From: a virus
DNA: 64,000 bases
Reading direction: 5' to 3' (one strand)
Virus record (IMG/VR): IMGVR_UViG_3300021185_002518
Coordinates: 1 to 64,000 of that record
Of this stretch, positions 6,762 to 12,479 are shown in pieces (the stretch's first letter is position 1; every line of letters starts with the position of its first letter). Both the position numbers and the translations under genes were made by a program. Under the pieces are notes generated by a model. The model searched no databases. It had not been told where the DNA came from and saw only the letters and a list, made by a program, of their open reading frames with translations.

Positions 6762-7329
6762 ATAAAACAGGCAAGTGAGTAAGATACGTGACTAGTATTG
6801 TTACTTTGTGCCTTATCCCTTCACACTTATCTGGATCTACTTTACAAGAACCAAGCCTCGTAGTAGCTCATGGTCTGTCATTCTGCTACATTTAAAGTCT
6901 TTCGTCTAGACCAGAATCAGTCGAACCTTAGAGTTTGCACCCCACGCCCTGTTTTATATATGTTCTGCGTACCTATTGCGCCAGACTTACGAACATTTAC
7001 TTTGTTTTTTCCGTGTTTACTCACGACCACTTCGGATTCATTTATTGTGCGGATGGTGGGAGTCGAACCCACAATTTTAACCACCATTGGCATCAGATTA
7101 CTAAGTCAGCTAAAGTTTTATTCTATTGGAGATTTCGTAAAACGTCTATCCCAAACCTCTTTGTGACTGTTGTCGATTTTTCGCCTGCAAGGACCTATTG
7201 TCGTTTTCCGGATAAGTATGGCTCGACTTCGTTTCCTATTGGACCCACTTCGATCTTTGTTCTTCCATACTTAGCGGTACGTTCCCACATTACCATAAGC
7301 CTACTATTCACTTGCACACCCGCATGTAT
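6762..7329 (-). ncRNA. Gene-free, GC-rich structured region with tRNA T-arm
   Basis: No credible protein gene lies here, and base composition differs from the AT-rich genes around it. On the minus strand a perfect T-arm (GTGGG-TTCGACT-CCCAC, 7072-7056) is followed by CATCCGC and A. The 7-nt partner GCGGGTG lies about 270 nt upstream (7323-7317) rather than in a normal tRNA position. Other helices include AAGTATGG/CCATACTT, GTTTTA/TAAAAC, TGTTC/GAACA and TGGTCT/AGACCA. Not a standard tRNA, and tmRNA hallmarks are missing. It may be one large RNA together with 6594-6761. Confidence 0.5.
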
Positions 7330-7539
7330 TTAGCCTAACATAGTACCATAACCCCTGCGTTGAGTCATCTTGGCTATTCTAGCAGCGTCACTGCTTGACA
7401 TTATCTGAATCGAATTGCCGGTTTTGTGGTTTATTAGTGGTGCGCAACCGTATGATTCTACTGTTGAGCAGTTGACACACACACTAAAGCCAAGACGAAC
7501 TCTGCCAGGTGGTATTATATTTTTGCATTTACATTTCAT
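7330..7539 (-). CDS. 69-aa zinc-ribbon-like protein
   Basis: The open frame starts at 7569, but that ATG is inside promoter-like element C; ATG 7539 (MKCKCKNIIPPGR) is preferred. Cysteines are arranged C-x-C near the start, then C-x-x-C (VCVNC) and one more, as in small zinc ribbons. The C-terminus is basic (MTQRRGYG). It is the only protein gene between element C and the structured RNA region, so it probably shares the RNA's transcript. Confidence 0.6.
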   Translation of the reverse strand: MKCKCKNIIPPGRVRLGFSVCVNCSTVESYGCAPLINHKTGNSIQIMSSSDAARIAKMTQRRGYGTMLG

Positions 7540-7552
7540 ATTTATTGTTTTT

Positions 7553-7591
7553 GTATATATATTATCCAAAAGTAATCGTATTTAGTTTGTA
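7553..7591 (-). promoter_or_regulatory. Bipartite promoter-like element, copy C
   Basis: Minus strand: TACAAACTAAATAC (7591-7578), 10 nt, GGATAATATATATAC (7567-7553). It lies 14 nt upstream of the zinc-ribbon gene's ATG at 7539 and would also drive the structured RNA region. It contains the stop codon of the membrane peptide gene upstream. Confidence 0.7.
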
Positions 7592-7734
7592 AAAATATAT
7601 ATTAAAGGGTATATTGCTATGTAGTAGAGAAATATTGTTAGTAATACACCCATCCATATAAACAATACGAATAGTATTTTCTTTAATAAACTAAACTTTT
7701 TAAAGTTATTACTATCATTTAATAGTTTACTCAT
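7582..7734 (-). CDS. 50-aa membrane protein
   Basis: A basic N-terminus (MSKLLNDSNNFKKFSLLKK) is followed by a long hydrophobic stretch (about residues 20-48: ILFVLFIWMGVLLTIFLYYI) and ends IFTN. The ATG overlaps the upstream stop as ATGA, and the TAA lies inside promoter-like element C. A small inner-membrane peptide of unknown role. Confidence 0.6.
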   Translation of the reverse strand: MSKLLNDSNNFKKFSLLKKILFVLFIWMGVLLTIFLYYIAIYPLIYIFTN

Positions 7735-7904
7735 ATTCCAAATTGTATTCCTCCTTTCTCATGTACCATCCAATGACAGTCTTCCGAGTTAAACCCTATT
7801 CTTTCCATGTACTCTTCACATGTTTCTTCATCTATATTCCAATTATCTATCGTTAATTGATGCACTATTCCTGTGCCAAAATCTAATATTGTTATATACT
7901 TCAT
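7731..7904 (-). CDS. 57-aa acidic protein, unknown
   Basis: ATG 7904 (MKYITILDFGTG) lies 1 nt after the upstream stop; ATG 7916 would overlap it. The beta-rich start (ITILDFGTGIVHQLTI) and acidic helix (DEETCEEYMERIG) look like a compact folded domain with two cysteines. Stop/start overlap with the membrane peptide downstream is ATGA. Function unknown. Confidence 0.6.
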   Translation of the reverse strand: MKYITILDFGTGIVHQLTIDNWNIDEETCEEYMERIGFNSEDCHWMVHEKGGIQFGI

Positions 7905-7905
7905 A

Positions 7906-8043
7906 CTATTTTTCATACCATACTGCGTATATTTTTACGCCATTTACATTGTTAATTAATTTCTTTTCTTTTATTACCGCTTCAGTTACCTGGCTTTTGT
8001 CCACGTACTTAGGGTTTTTGCTGTTTAGTTTTCTTCTCTTCAT
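7906..8043 (-). CDS. 45-aa basic protein, unknown
   Basis: Begins MKRRKLNSKNPKYVDKSQ: very basic N-terminus, then KKLINNVNGVKIYAVWYEK. The start is 3 nt after the upstream gene's stop and the stop is 1 nt before the next ATG. Packing argues it is coding. Function unknown. Confidence 0.5.
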   Translation of the reverse strand: MKRRKLNSKNPKYVDKSQVTEAVIKEKKLINNVNGVKIYAVWYEK

Positions 8044-8046
8044 AGT

Positions 8047-8181
8047 TTATTCTTCTTCTGAGTATTTCTCTATTATCTCTTGTACTTCACATAGTAACAT
8101 TTCATCTATGCGCTCTTTAGTATAGTCTTCTTTTGCTAATTCAAAAGCTATATCCCATGGTGTTGCGTAGTATTTTATCAT
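8047..8181 (-). CDS. 44-aa acidic protein, unknown
   Basis: MIKYYATPWDIAFELAKEDY then acidic helices ending KYSEEE. Starts 1 nt after the upstream stop (TAATATG junction). Predicted helical; no family recognised. Confidence 0.5.
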   Translation of the reverse strand: MIKYYATPWDIAFELAKEDYTKERIDEMLLCEVQEIIEKYSEEE

Positions 8182-8182
8182 A

Positions 8183-8749
8183 TTATTGTAGTTTGTATTT
8201 ATGGCCATCTATTATTACTGTTACATCATTTATAGTATTTCTGTATTCATTCGCTCTTTGCTCGTGAAACTCTACGTTTTGCTTAGCAAGATCGAGTTTG
8301 TTTTGCAAGTTTTCAATTTCTTCAGAATTGTCAATATATACGTACTTAGTTGGTCTTACATTACTGTAATTTGCACGCTTTATAAACTCGTTCTTGATTA
8401 CATACTTCATCATATACTCGAGTCTATCGATTTCTATTGGTATTGTCTTGCATACTTTGCCTACATACTTTCTGTAGTCACCGTTTGATAGTTTGAAATA
8501 GCGAGGCTCGTCGTTAACTCTTTTGTTGATTTGCCAATTACTATGATGCTGCTTACCTTGATTTCTTACATAACCGCTCGCAAACGAACCATATTCGATG
8601 TGAGTATTACCTCTACCTTTCATTGGTAGTCGCCACACTATCGTGCCATTTTTTACTTGTGTTGGTGATGTAACGTCTTGTATGCCAAGTAGTTGCATCT
8701 GCTCGTATATTTTCTCATAGCGTGAGTCGCCTTTATATATTGTCTTCAT
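8183..8749 (-). CDS. 188-aa protein with C-terminal coiled coil
   Basis: The N-terminal half looks globular with beta features (KNGTIVWRLPMKGRGNTHIEYG). Residues about 145-175 form a coiled coil (SEEIENLQNKLDLAKQNVEF). The last segment, NDVTVIIDGHKYKLQ, is a short beta end. It heads a run of five smaller cistrons reading to element C. No family recognised; the largest protein of this sub-cluster. Confidence 0.65.
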   Translation of the reverse strand: MKTIYKGDSRYEKIYEQMQLLGIQDVTSPTQVKNGTIVWRLPMKGRGNTHIEYGSFASGYVRNQGKQHHSNWQINKRVNDEPRYFKLSNGDYRKYVGKVCKTIPIEIDRLEYMMKYVIKNEFIKRANYSNVRPTKYVYIDNSEEIENLQNKLDLAKQNVEFHEQRANEYRNTINDVTVIIDGHKYKLQ

Positions 8750-8757
8750 ATTATTAT

Positions 8758-9012
8758 TTAATCTAGTGAGTCTCTTGTACTCGTTGTTATTCCTGCTATT
8801 CTGTCAAGCGTTATTGCTTCTTTAATAGCTTTGTTCATTAAGTCTGAAGCGTGTTTACGTTTGTCCGCTTCTTCGCACCATGTTTTAGCATAGTTTAGTG
8901 CTGATTTAACACTTTGTTCGTACACTACAGTTTTAGCGCCGTAGTTGTCAGTTAGCGATACTTTGTAAAAGTTATCGTGAGAATATTGTATATTTATATT
9001 GTATTTACTCAT
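8758..9012 (-). CDS. 84-aa protein, unknown
   Basis: MSKYNINIQYSHDNFYKVSL with beta-strand character, then a helix (QSVKSALNYAKTWCEEADKRK). The ATG overlaps the upstream stop as ATGA. Such a beta-helix layout occurs in many small phage modulators; function unknown. Confidence 0.6.
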   Translation of the reverse strand: MSKYNINIQYSHDNFYKVSLTDNYGAKTVVYEQSVKSALNYAKTWCEEADKRKHASDLMNKAIKEAITLDRIAGITTSTRDSLD

Positions 9013-9194
9013 GACTTTGCAACTTTGTCAAAGATATAAGTGTAACCTTTGTGGTTGAACCATTCGCTAATGCCTTCACGTTCGTTGAACTCGATACAGC
9101 CAAAGTTAGCAGGCAAGTCGCACACAGTGTGTGGTTTGTAAATTAAGTTGTTGATTTGAACGTAGTCGTTTTTTAAGTATTTTATTTTATTCAT
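9009..9194 (-). CDS. 61-aa protein, unknown
   Basis: MNKIKYLKNDYVQINNLIYK; aromatic, mostly beta, ending GYTYIFDKVAKS. First gene after promoter-like element E (17 nt from the element), with no Shine-Dalgarno sequence. Function unknown. Confidence 0.6.
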   Translation of the reverse strand: MNKIKYLKNDYVQINNLIYKPHTVCDLPANFGCIEFNEREGISEWFNHKGYTYIFDKVAKS

Positions 9195-9210
9195 AATTTT
9201 TATAATTTCT

Positions 9211-9247
9211 GTATATATTATCCGTTAGTGTTCGTATTTAGTTTGTA
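9211..9247 (-). promoter_or_regulatory. Bipartite promoter-like element, copy E
   Basis: Minus strand: TACAAACTAAATAC (9247-9234), 10 nt, GGATAATATATAC (9223-9211). It encodes the last codons of the 52-aa gene upstream and precedes the 61-aa gene at 9194. Confidence 0.7.
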
Positions 9248-9376
9248 ATCGTACTCGTACTTTTGAGTGTCTTCATTCCATACTAAATCACCATTAATTA
9301 TTTCTTGCTCTCTCAGCTCTTCAAGTATCATTGCACCTGGTTTTTCTGCTGGTTTTTGTATATATTTTTTACTCAT
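9218..9376 (-). CDS. 52-aa protein ending in promoter-encoded YKLNTN tail
   Basis: MSKKYIQKPAEKPGAMILEE onwards; acidic. The final residues YKLNTNTNG and the TAA come from element E, just as the 131-aa gene ends YKLNTNDEG in element A. It starts after a TAATATG junction. Function unknown. Confidence 0.55.
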   Translation of the reverse strand: MSKKYIQKPAEKPGAMILEELREQEIINGDLVWNEDTQKYEYDYKLNTNTNG

Positions 9377-9377
9377 A

Positions 9378-9470
9378 TTAGTTTGTTATTATTAAGAAAC
9401 AGCACCAAGCGATGAACGTAATCCACGCAATTGCACCTATTTCTAGTATTATTCTACATATTTTCTCCAT
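9378..9470 (-). CDS. 30-aa transmembrane peptide
   Basis: MEKICRIILEIGAIAWITFI then AWCCFLIITN: essentially one membrane helix with three cysteines. Its ATG overlaps the upstream stop as TAATG and its TAA leads into the next ATG as TAATATG, so the reading frame is positioned like a gene. It may be a small inhibitor or a holin-like peptide; unknown. Confidence 0.5.
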   Translation of the reverse strand: MEKICRIILEIGAIAWITFIAWCCFLIITN

Positions 9471-9715
9471 TACTTTATTATTAGTTCATAACCTTCATAG
9501 TAATCGTCACTTAGTATTGATTTAGCTCGCTCTAACGCTTGTTCAAACGTGTTGAAGTTAGCACTACTACTTGACCAGTAAGAATCAGTTTGAGTCTTAC
9601 GCTCGCACGAGTAATGATTGTCACCGTGTCTTTCTACTACTACCGCTTTAATTTGTTTTACTGGTTCTGTTCTTGGTATAGAAAACCATAATCTTTTTAA
9701 TTCTTCTCTGTTCAT
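9470..9715 (-). CDS. 81-aa protein, unknown
   Basis: MNREELKRLWFSIPRTEPVK, a beta-rich middle (IKAVVVERHGDNHYSCERK), a Ser-rich loop (SYWSSSSANF) and a final helix with EQALERAKSIL. The Ser-rich loop between strands is reminiscent of small stress-type beta proteins, but no family is assigned. Confidence 0.6.
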   Translation of the reverse strand: MNREELKRLWFSIPRTEPVKQIKAVVVERHGDNHYSCERKTQTDSYWSSSSANFNTFEQALERAKSILSDDYYEGYELIIK

Positions 9716-9716
9716 A

Positions 9717-9887
9717 TTATATATTTGTTACTCCGTTATTTACTACTAACTTGTTTATAAAGTTATCCATCTGCTTTTCAGCTTGCTTTTGTTTTACTAA
9801 TTTTATTAAGAATGGAGTCATTTTCATTGCTTTATTATTAGATTTTTCTTGTTTATACTGCTTCCAGTGCTCGATTGCTTCGTACAT
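9717..9887 (-). CDS. 56-aa basic helical protein
   Basis: MYEAIEHWKQYKQEKSNNKA, then a Lys/Gln-rich amphipathic helix. Follows promoter-like element F by 17 nt and runs into the next gene through TAATATG. Function unknown. Confidence 0.55.
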   Translation of the reverse strand: MYEAIEHWKQYKQEKSNNKAMKMTPFLIKLVKQKQAEKQMDNFINKLVVNNGVTNI

Positions 9888-9904
9888 ATTTATTTGTTTT
9901 TACA

Positions 9905-9940
9905 TTTATATTATCTAAGAGTGTTCGTATTTTGTTTGTA
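9905..9940 (-). promoter_or_regulatory. Bipartite promoter-like element, copy F
   Basis: Minus strand: TACAAACAAAATAC (9940-9927, one mismatch to consensus), 10 nt, AGATAATATAAAT (9916-9905). It sits directly after the stop of the small lipoprotein gene and upstream of the 56-aa gene. Confidence 0.65.
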
Positions 9941-10078
9941 TTATCTACGCTCAGTGCACATCAATCTGTTACTTGTTGAGTCTTGAGTGCTTGCACAACT
10001 TGACATACAAAATATTGTTATTGCTACTATTAAAATTGTGTAGTAGTACACCGCTAAAAGTTTTATTACTTGTTTCAT
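9941..10078 (-). CDS. 45-aa putative small lipoprotein
   Basis: A basic start (MKQVIKLLAVYYY) leads into a hydrophobic helix (TILIVAITIFCM) and SSCAS, a plausible lipobox with Cys28. The mature peptide would be under 20 residues (CASTQDSTSNRLMCTERR). It may be an outer spanin-like or exclusion lipoprotein; its early location argues against lysis. It starts 15 nt downstream of the tRNA-like minihelix and ends against element F. Confidence 0.5.
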   Translation of the reverse strand: MKQVIKLLAVYYYTILIVAITIFCMSSCASTQDSTSNRLMCTERR

Positions 10079-10092
10079 ATTTATATTTTTAG

Positions 10093-10132
10093 TTGTAGTG
10101 TGAGAATCGAACTCACGAAAACCATTACTACA
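10093..10132 (-). ncRNA. tRNA-like T-arm/acceptor minihelix in a leader
   Basis: Minus strand: TGTAGT (10132-10127), a 10-nt linker, a perfect T-arm GTGAG-TTCGATT-CTCAC (10116-10100), then ACTACA (10099-10094) pairing with TGTAGT. This is the T-half of a tRNA without a recognisable D or anticodon arm. Upstream a 6-bp hairpin CTATTC/GAATAG also forms. It lies in the 113-nt gap between two genes, just before the lipoprotein ATG. Confidence 0.45.
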
Positions 10133-10191
10133 TTATTACTATTCATGTTTGATTATACGAGGGAATAGTGAACTAACTCGACTTTGTATTA

Positions 10192-10413
10192 CTACTCACA
10201 GATTTCTCTAGCAACTAGTGGAACGTTATTACTTGCAGTATAACTTTTGTACTTAATAAAGCACGCCATTTTTTCTAGTTTTTCTGACATTACTTCATAC
10301 ACTTTGTCGTGATTATAAGTAGCAGATTTGCCATTTTTGAAGTTTACTGTTATTACTGCGTTTTTACCGATTAGCGACTTGCGTATTACAAATCTTTTAG
10401 AATTTAATTTCAT
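10192..10413 (-). CDS. 73-aa basic protein, unknown
   Basis: MKLNSKRFVIRKSLIGKNAV, mostly beta with many Lys/Arg, then YEVMSEKLEKMACFIKYKSY. Follows promoter-like element G by about 37 nt. It could bind nucleic acid; no family recognised. Confidence 0.6.
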   Translation of the reverse strand: MKLNSKRFVIRKSLIGKNAVITVNFKNGKSATYNHDKVYEVMSEKLEKMACFIKYKSYTASNNVPLVAREICE

Positions 10414-10448
10414 AGTTTTTTTATTTATTTATTATTAATTTAATTTAG

Positions 10449-10487
10449 TTATATATATTATCTGTTTTGCGTTGTATTTAGTTTGTA
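10449..10487 (-). promoter_or_regulatory. Bipartite promoter-like element, copy G
   Basis: Minus strand: TACAAACTAAATAC (10487-10474), 10 nt, AGATAATATATATA (10463-10450). Precedes the 73-aa gene. The roughly 75 nt on its upstream side (10488-10563) holds a G-rich minus-strand tract (GTGGGGGTAGTGGG) but no gene. Confidence 0.65.
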
Positions 10488-10563
10488 AGAGTACTATTAT
10501 TATTTAGTTGCTATTTATCGTGCTCACCCACTACCCCCACGCTCTGACTGTGCAGTTATTTTA

Positions 10564-10677
10564 TTATAGTTTATTTATTAAATCGCTTAGCGTTATTTGT
10601 ATACTAGTTTTAGTTACGTTGCCTTCTAAGTATTGGTTTAATTCGTCGATTGCTGCTATAATTTCTGCATTTTGCAT
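10564..10677 (-). CDS. 37-aa acidic helical protein
   Basis: MQNAEIIAAIDELNQYLEGN followed by VTKTSIQITLSDLINKL. First reading frame downstream of promoter-like element H, 47 nt away. Well-formed amphipathic helices; function unknown and coding status likely but unproven. Confidence 0.5.
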   Translation of the reverse strand: MQNAEIIAAIDELNQYLEGNVTKTSIQITLSDLINKL

Positions 10678-10716
10678 AGTCTAGATTTTATTTAGTTAAT
10701 TAGTTTATTTGTTATC

Positions 10717-10754
10717 TATATATATTATCTAAATTGCTTCGTATTTAGTTTGTA
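10717..10754 (-). promoter_or_regulatory. Bipartite promoter-like element, copy H
   Basis: Minus strand: TACAAACTAAATAC (10754-10741), 10 nt, AGATAATATATATAG (10730-10717). It is the most upstream copy, next to the divergent intergenic region, and would open the whole leftward bank. Confidence 0.7.
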
Positions 10755-11036
10755 TAAAACGTAATAATTATGCAAAAATAAAAACGTAAAAATTACTATA
10801 AAAAAATTAATATATTTGTAAAAGCAAAAAAAAACGTACGAAACGAATAAGCGGGGGCGGGGCCCGGTAAATCGATTTGACTTTTATATTACCAACTAAA
10901 TTCGAGTATAGTGGGGCAACGCTATACCCCAATATTTACGATAACTTTTTTTATGGACATTAGCCAGTTATAGTTATCTAGTAACACCCTATTGTCCACT
11001 TTTAACATTCACCTAATACAGGTAACTATATTCTAT
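10755..11036. promoter_or_regulatory. Divergent intergenic control region
   Basis: No gene is seen in these 282 nt, which separate leftward from rightward genes. It contains an A-rich segment with TATATTTG at 10811-10818, matching the Bacteroidetes -7 box TAnnTTTG but without a clear -33 box. A GC-rich island (10851-10867, GCGGGGGCGGGGCCCGG) stands out in an AT-rich genome, and a hairpin GTATAG-10 nt-CTATAC (10906-10927) has GGGG in its loop and CCCC just after. It probably holds the rightward promoter; a replication origin is possible. Confidence 0.45.
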
Positions 11037-11357
11037 ATGAGAACACTTATACTAGCCATTACTTTACTATGTACAAATGTTAAGGCGCAGAGTCTAAACG
11101 AGGTGTTGTCTCTACATCAAGATAAACAGCTACACGTGGGTTATACGTACATTATATCTTCAGTTACCGCTAGCTATGTTTTGAAGAAAACTAACAACAA
11201 AAAGAAGGCAATTTTTATAGGCATCGGTGTCGGCATGACAATTGGTATTGCAAAAGAGGTTTATGATGCTAGAAATAGTGGTGCTCAAGGCAGTGATTTA
11301 ATAGCTGACTTAGTAGGTGCTACATGTGGGTCTTTAGTTATCACTATACCTTTTTAA
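11037..11357 (+). CDS. Exported/membrane protein, YfiM/DUF2279-like
   Basis: The frame is open from a TTG at 10992, but ATG 11037 gives a proper signal sequence (MRTLILAITLLCTNVKAQS). The mature part has DKQLHVGYTYI near residue 30, two small-residue membrane segments (FIGIGVGMTIGIAKEVYD and VGATCGSLVITIPF) and a conserved KExxDARN turn, the pattern of YfiM/DUF2279-type envelope proteins. In phages similar proteins occur near lysis genes. It is the first rightward gene. Function inferred only from layout. Confidence 0.6.
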   Translation: MRTLILAITLLCTNVKAQSLNEVLSLHQDKQLHVGYTYIISSVTASYVLKKTNNKKKAIFIGIGVGMTIGIAKEVYDARNSGAQGSDLIADLVGATCGSLVITIPF

Positions 11358-11387
11358 ATTTACTTTTAACTATGTAATAATTATCTT

Positions 11388-11666
11388 ATGAATTCACCTA
11401 TAAAACTAACCAAGCAAAAACTATCTAAGTCTGCTGCTAAGAAAAAAGCAGATAGAGATAAGCGTTATGCTATGTCTACAGATAGGAAAGCTAAAAAAGC
11501 TGATAACCAAGCAAAACGTAGAGCAGCTATTAAAGCAGGTAAAAATATAGTTGGCAAAGACTATGATCACAAAGATGGTAAGTTTAAGCCCGTTGCTAAA
11601 AACAGAGGTAACGATGGTAAAGGAACGAGGAGAGAAGGTAAAAAGAATTACAAAATAAAAAGATAA
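11388..11666 (+). CDS. Small very basic protein with SPIK start
   Basis: 92 aa, extremely rich in Lys, Arg and Ala. It starts MNSPIKLTKQKLSKSAAKKK and has a conserved-looking C-terminal part KDYDHKDGKFKPV...GKGTRREGK. Such a composition fits a nucleic-acid-binding or virion DNA-condensing protein. The SPxK motif near the N-terminus recurs in several neighbours. No catalytic motif is visible; homology is not recognised. Confidence 0.65.
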   Translation: MNSPIKLTKQKLSKSAAKKKADRDKRYAMSTDRKAKKADNQAKRRAAIKAGKNIVGKDYDHKDGKFKPVAKNRGNDGKGTRREGKKNYKIKR

Positions 11667-11670
11667 AGAT

Positions 11671-11928
11671 ATGAAAAAAGGACCATTTAAAATGAAAAAG
11701 TTTAGTGGGTTTGGAAACGAGTCACCAGTTAAACATAATCAAGTAGCAAAAGAAGTTGGAGCTGGAGAAGTTGGAAGAATGTTTGCAGTTGGGATGAGTG
11801 GTAATCGAGGTTATAAAAGAACTGCTGATATAGGTTATTATAAAGACGGTAAGTTTCATTCTCGTATCGACGAGATGAAGGGTTTGGGCAAAAAATACGC
11901 TAATCCAACAGGAGCAAAAATATTTTAA
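11671..11928 (+). CDS. 85-aa basic protein with PFKMK and SPVK motifs
   Basis: Begins MKKGPFKMKKFSGFGNESPV, combining the PFKMK and SPVK motifs that recur in this cluster. The rest is Gly-rich and basic (VGMSGNRGYKRTADIGYYKDGKF). It starts 4 nt after the preceding gene. Likely a virion- or DNA-associated small protein; unknown. Confidence 0.6.
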   Translation: MKKGPFKMKKFSGFGNESPVKHNQVAKEVGAGEVGRMFAVGMSGNRGYKRTADIGYYKDGKFHSRIDEMKGLGKKYANPTGAKIF

Positions 11929-11935
11929 TATAAAC

Positions 11936-12478
11936 ATGTTTAAAGATTTTGACATAAGCCCTTTTAAGAAAATGAAACCACCTGGTAACAATACGTTTGA
12001 TACTATGCAGGAGGTTAAAGCTCTTAATAAAATACCTTTAGATAAATCATTTGTAAAAAAATACGATGATATAGAGAGTGCTTTTAAAAAGGTAGCTAAA
12101 GAGCAAGGTATAAAAGATTATGATAAAAACATTGCTGCAGATCTTATAAACAACTCAGCACCTGTAATACTAAAACTTAAGGGTTATTTCAATAGGCCAA
12201 GACCAAAAGTAACTGCTGCTAAAATGAACGTTAAAATGAAAGACATAGAAATGGAGTCAATGAAAACACCATCTTATCCTTCTGGTCATTCAGTTCAAGG
12301 TATACTAATAGGTAAAACTTTAGCTGACAAATACCCTAAGTCTAAATCAGCTTTTAATAAAACAGCAGAAAATATATCTTATAGTAGAAGAGTTGCTCAT
12401 GCTCACTATAAGTCAGATAGCGAAATGGGCATCGAACTAGGAAAAAAAATGTACAACTATACAAAAAACAAAACATAA
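11936..12478 (+). CDS. PAP2/class A acid phosphatase-like protein
   Basis: 180 aa. All three vanadium-haloperoxidase/PAP2 motifs are present in order: K80-x6-R87P88 (KLKGYFNRP), PSGH at 115-118, and S150R151-x5-H157-x3-D161. Thus an active phosphatase on phosphate monoesters or lipid/sugar phosphates is likely. Unlike membrane PAP2 enzymes there are no transmembrane helices, and unlike periplasmic class A enzymes there is no signal peptide; the N-terminus carries SPFKKMK instead. It lies among small basic proteins, so it may be packaged or act in the cytoplasm. Substrate unknown. Confidence 0.82.
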   Translation: MFKDFDISPFKKMKPPGNNTFDTMQEVKALNKIPLDKSFVKKYDDIESAFKKVAKEQGIKDYDKNIAADLINNSAPVILKLKGYFNRPRPKVTAAKMNVKMKDIEMESMKTPSYPSGHSVQGILIGKTLADKYPKSKSAFNKTAENISYSRRVAHAHYKSDSEMGIELGKKMYNYTKNKT

Positions 12479-12479
12479 A

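Noticed and set aside
7049-7125. Ordinary tRNA ending at the T-arm
   Set aside because: No acceptor partner, D-arm or anticodon stem is found within the 75-90 nt upstream of the T-arm.
6930-7323. One-piece or permuted tmRNA
   Set aside because: A CTGATTCTGG string and a weak tag-like stretch were seen, but G3-U70, the UUCGAC block in place, and an ALAA-type tag are lacking. Kept only as a test to run.
7049-7323. tRNA interrupted by a group I intron
   Set aside because: No P7/P3 core sequences were recognised, and the flanking halves do not rebuild an anticodon arm.
6870-7333. Plus-strand open frames over the structured region, with GGSRTH- and GVEPT-like peptides
   Set aside because: These peptides are well-known artefacts of reading across the antisense of a tRNA T-arm; there is no promoter, start context or sensible protein.
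8179-8202. Eighth copy of the promoter-like element
   Set aside because: Only TACAAACTA is kept and no GATAATAT block follows at the right distance.
10906-10931. H-type pseudoknot GGGG/CCCC at the hairpin
   Set aside because: The connecting loop would be zero length across a 6-bp stem, which is not feasible in a simple H-type fold; only the hairpin is kept.
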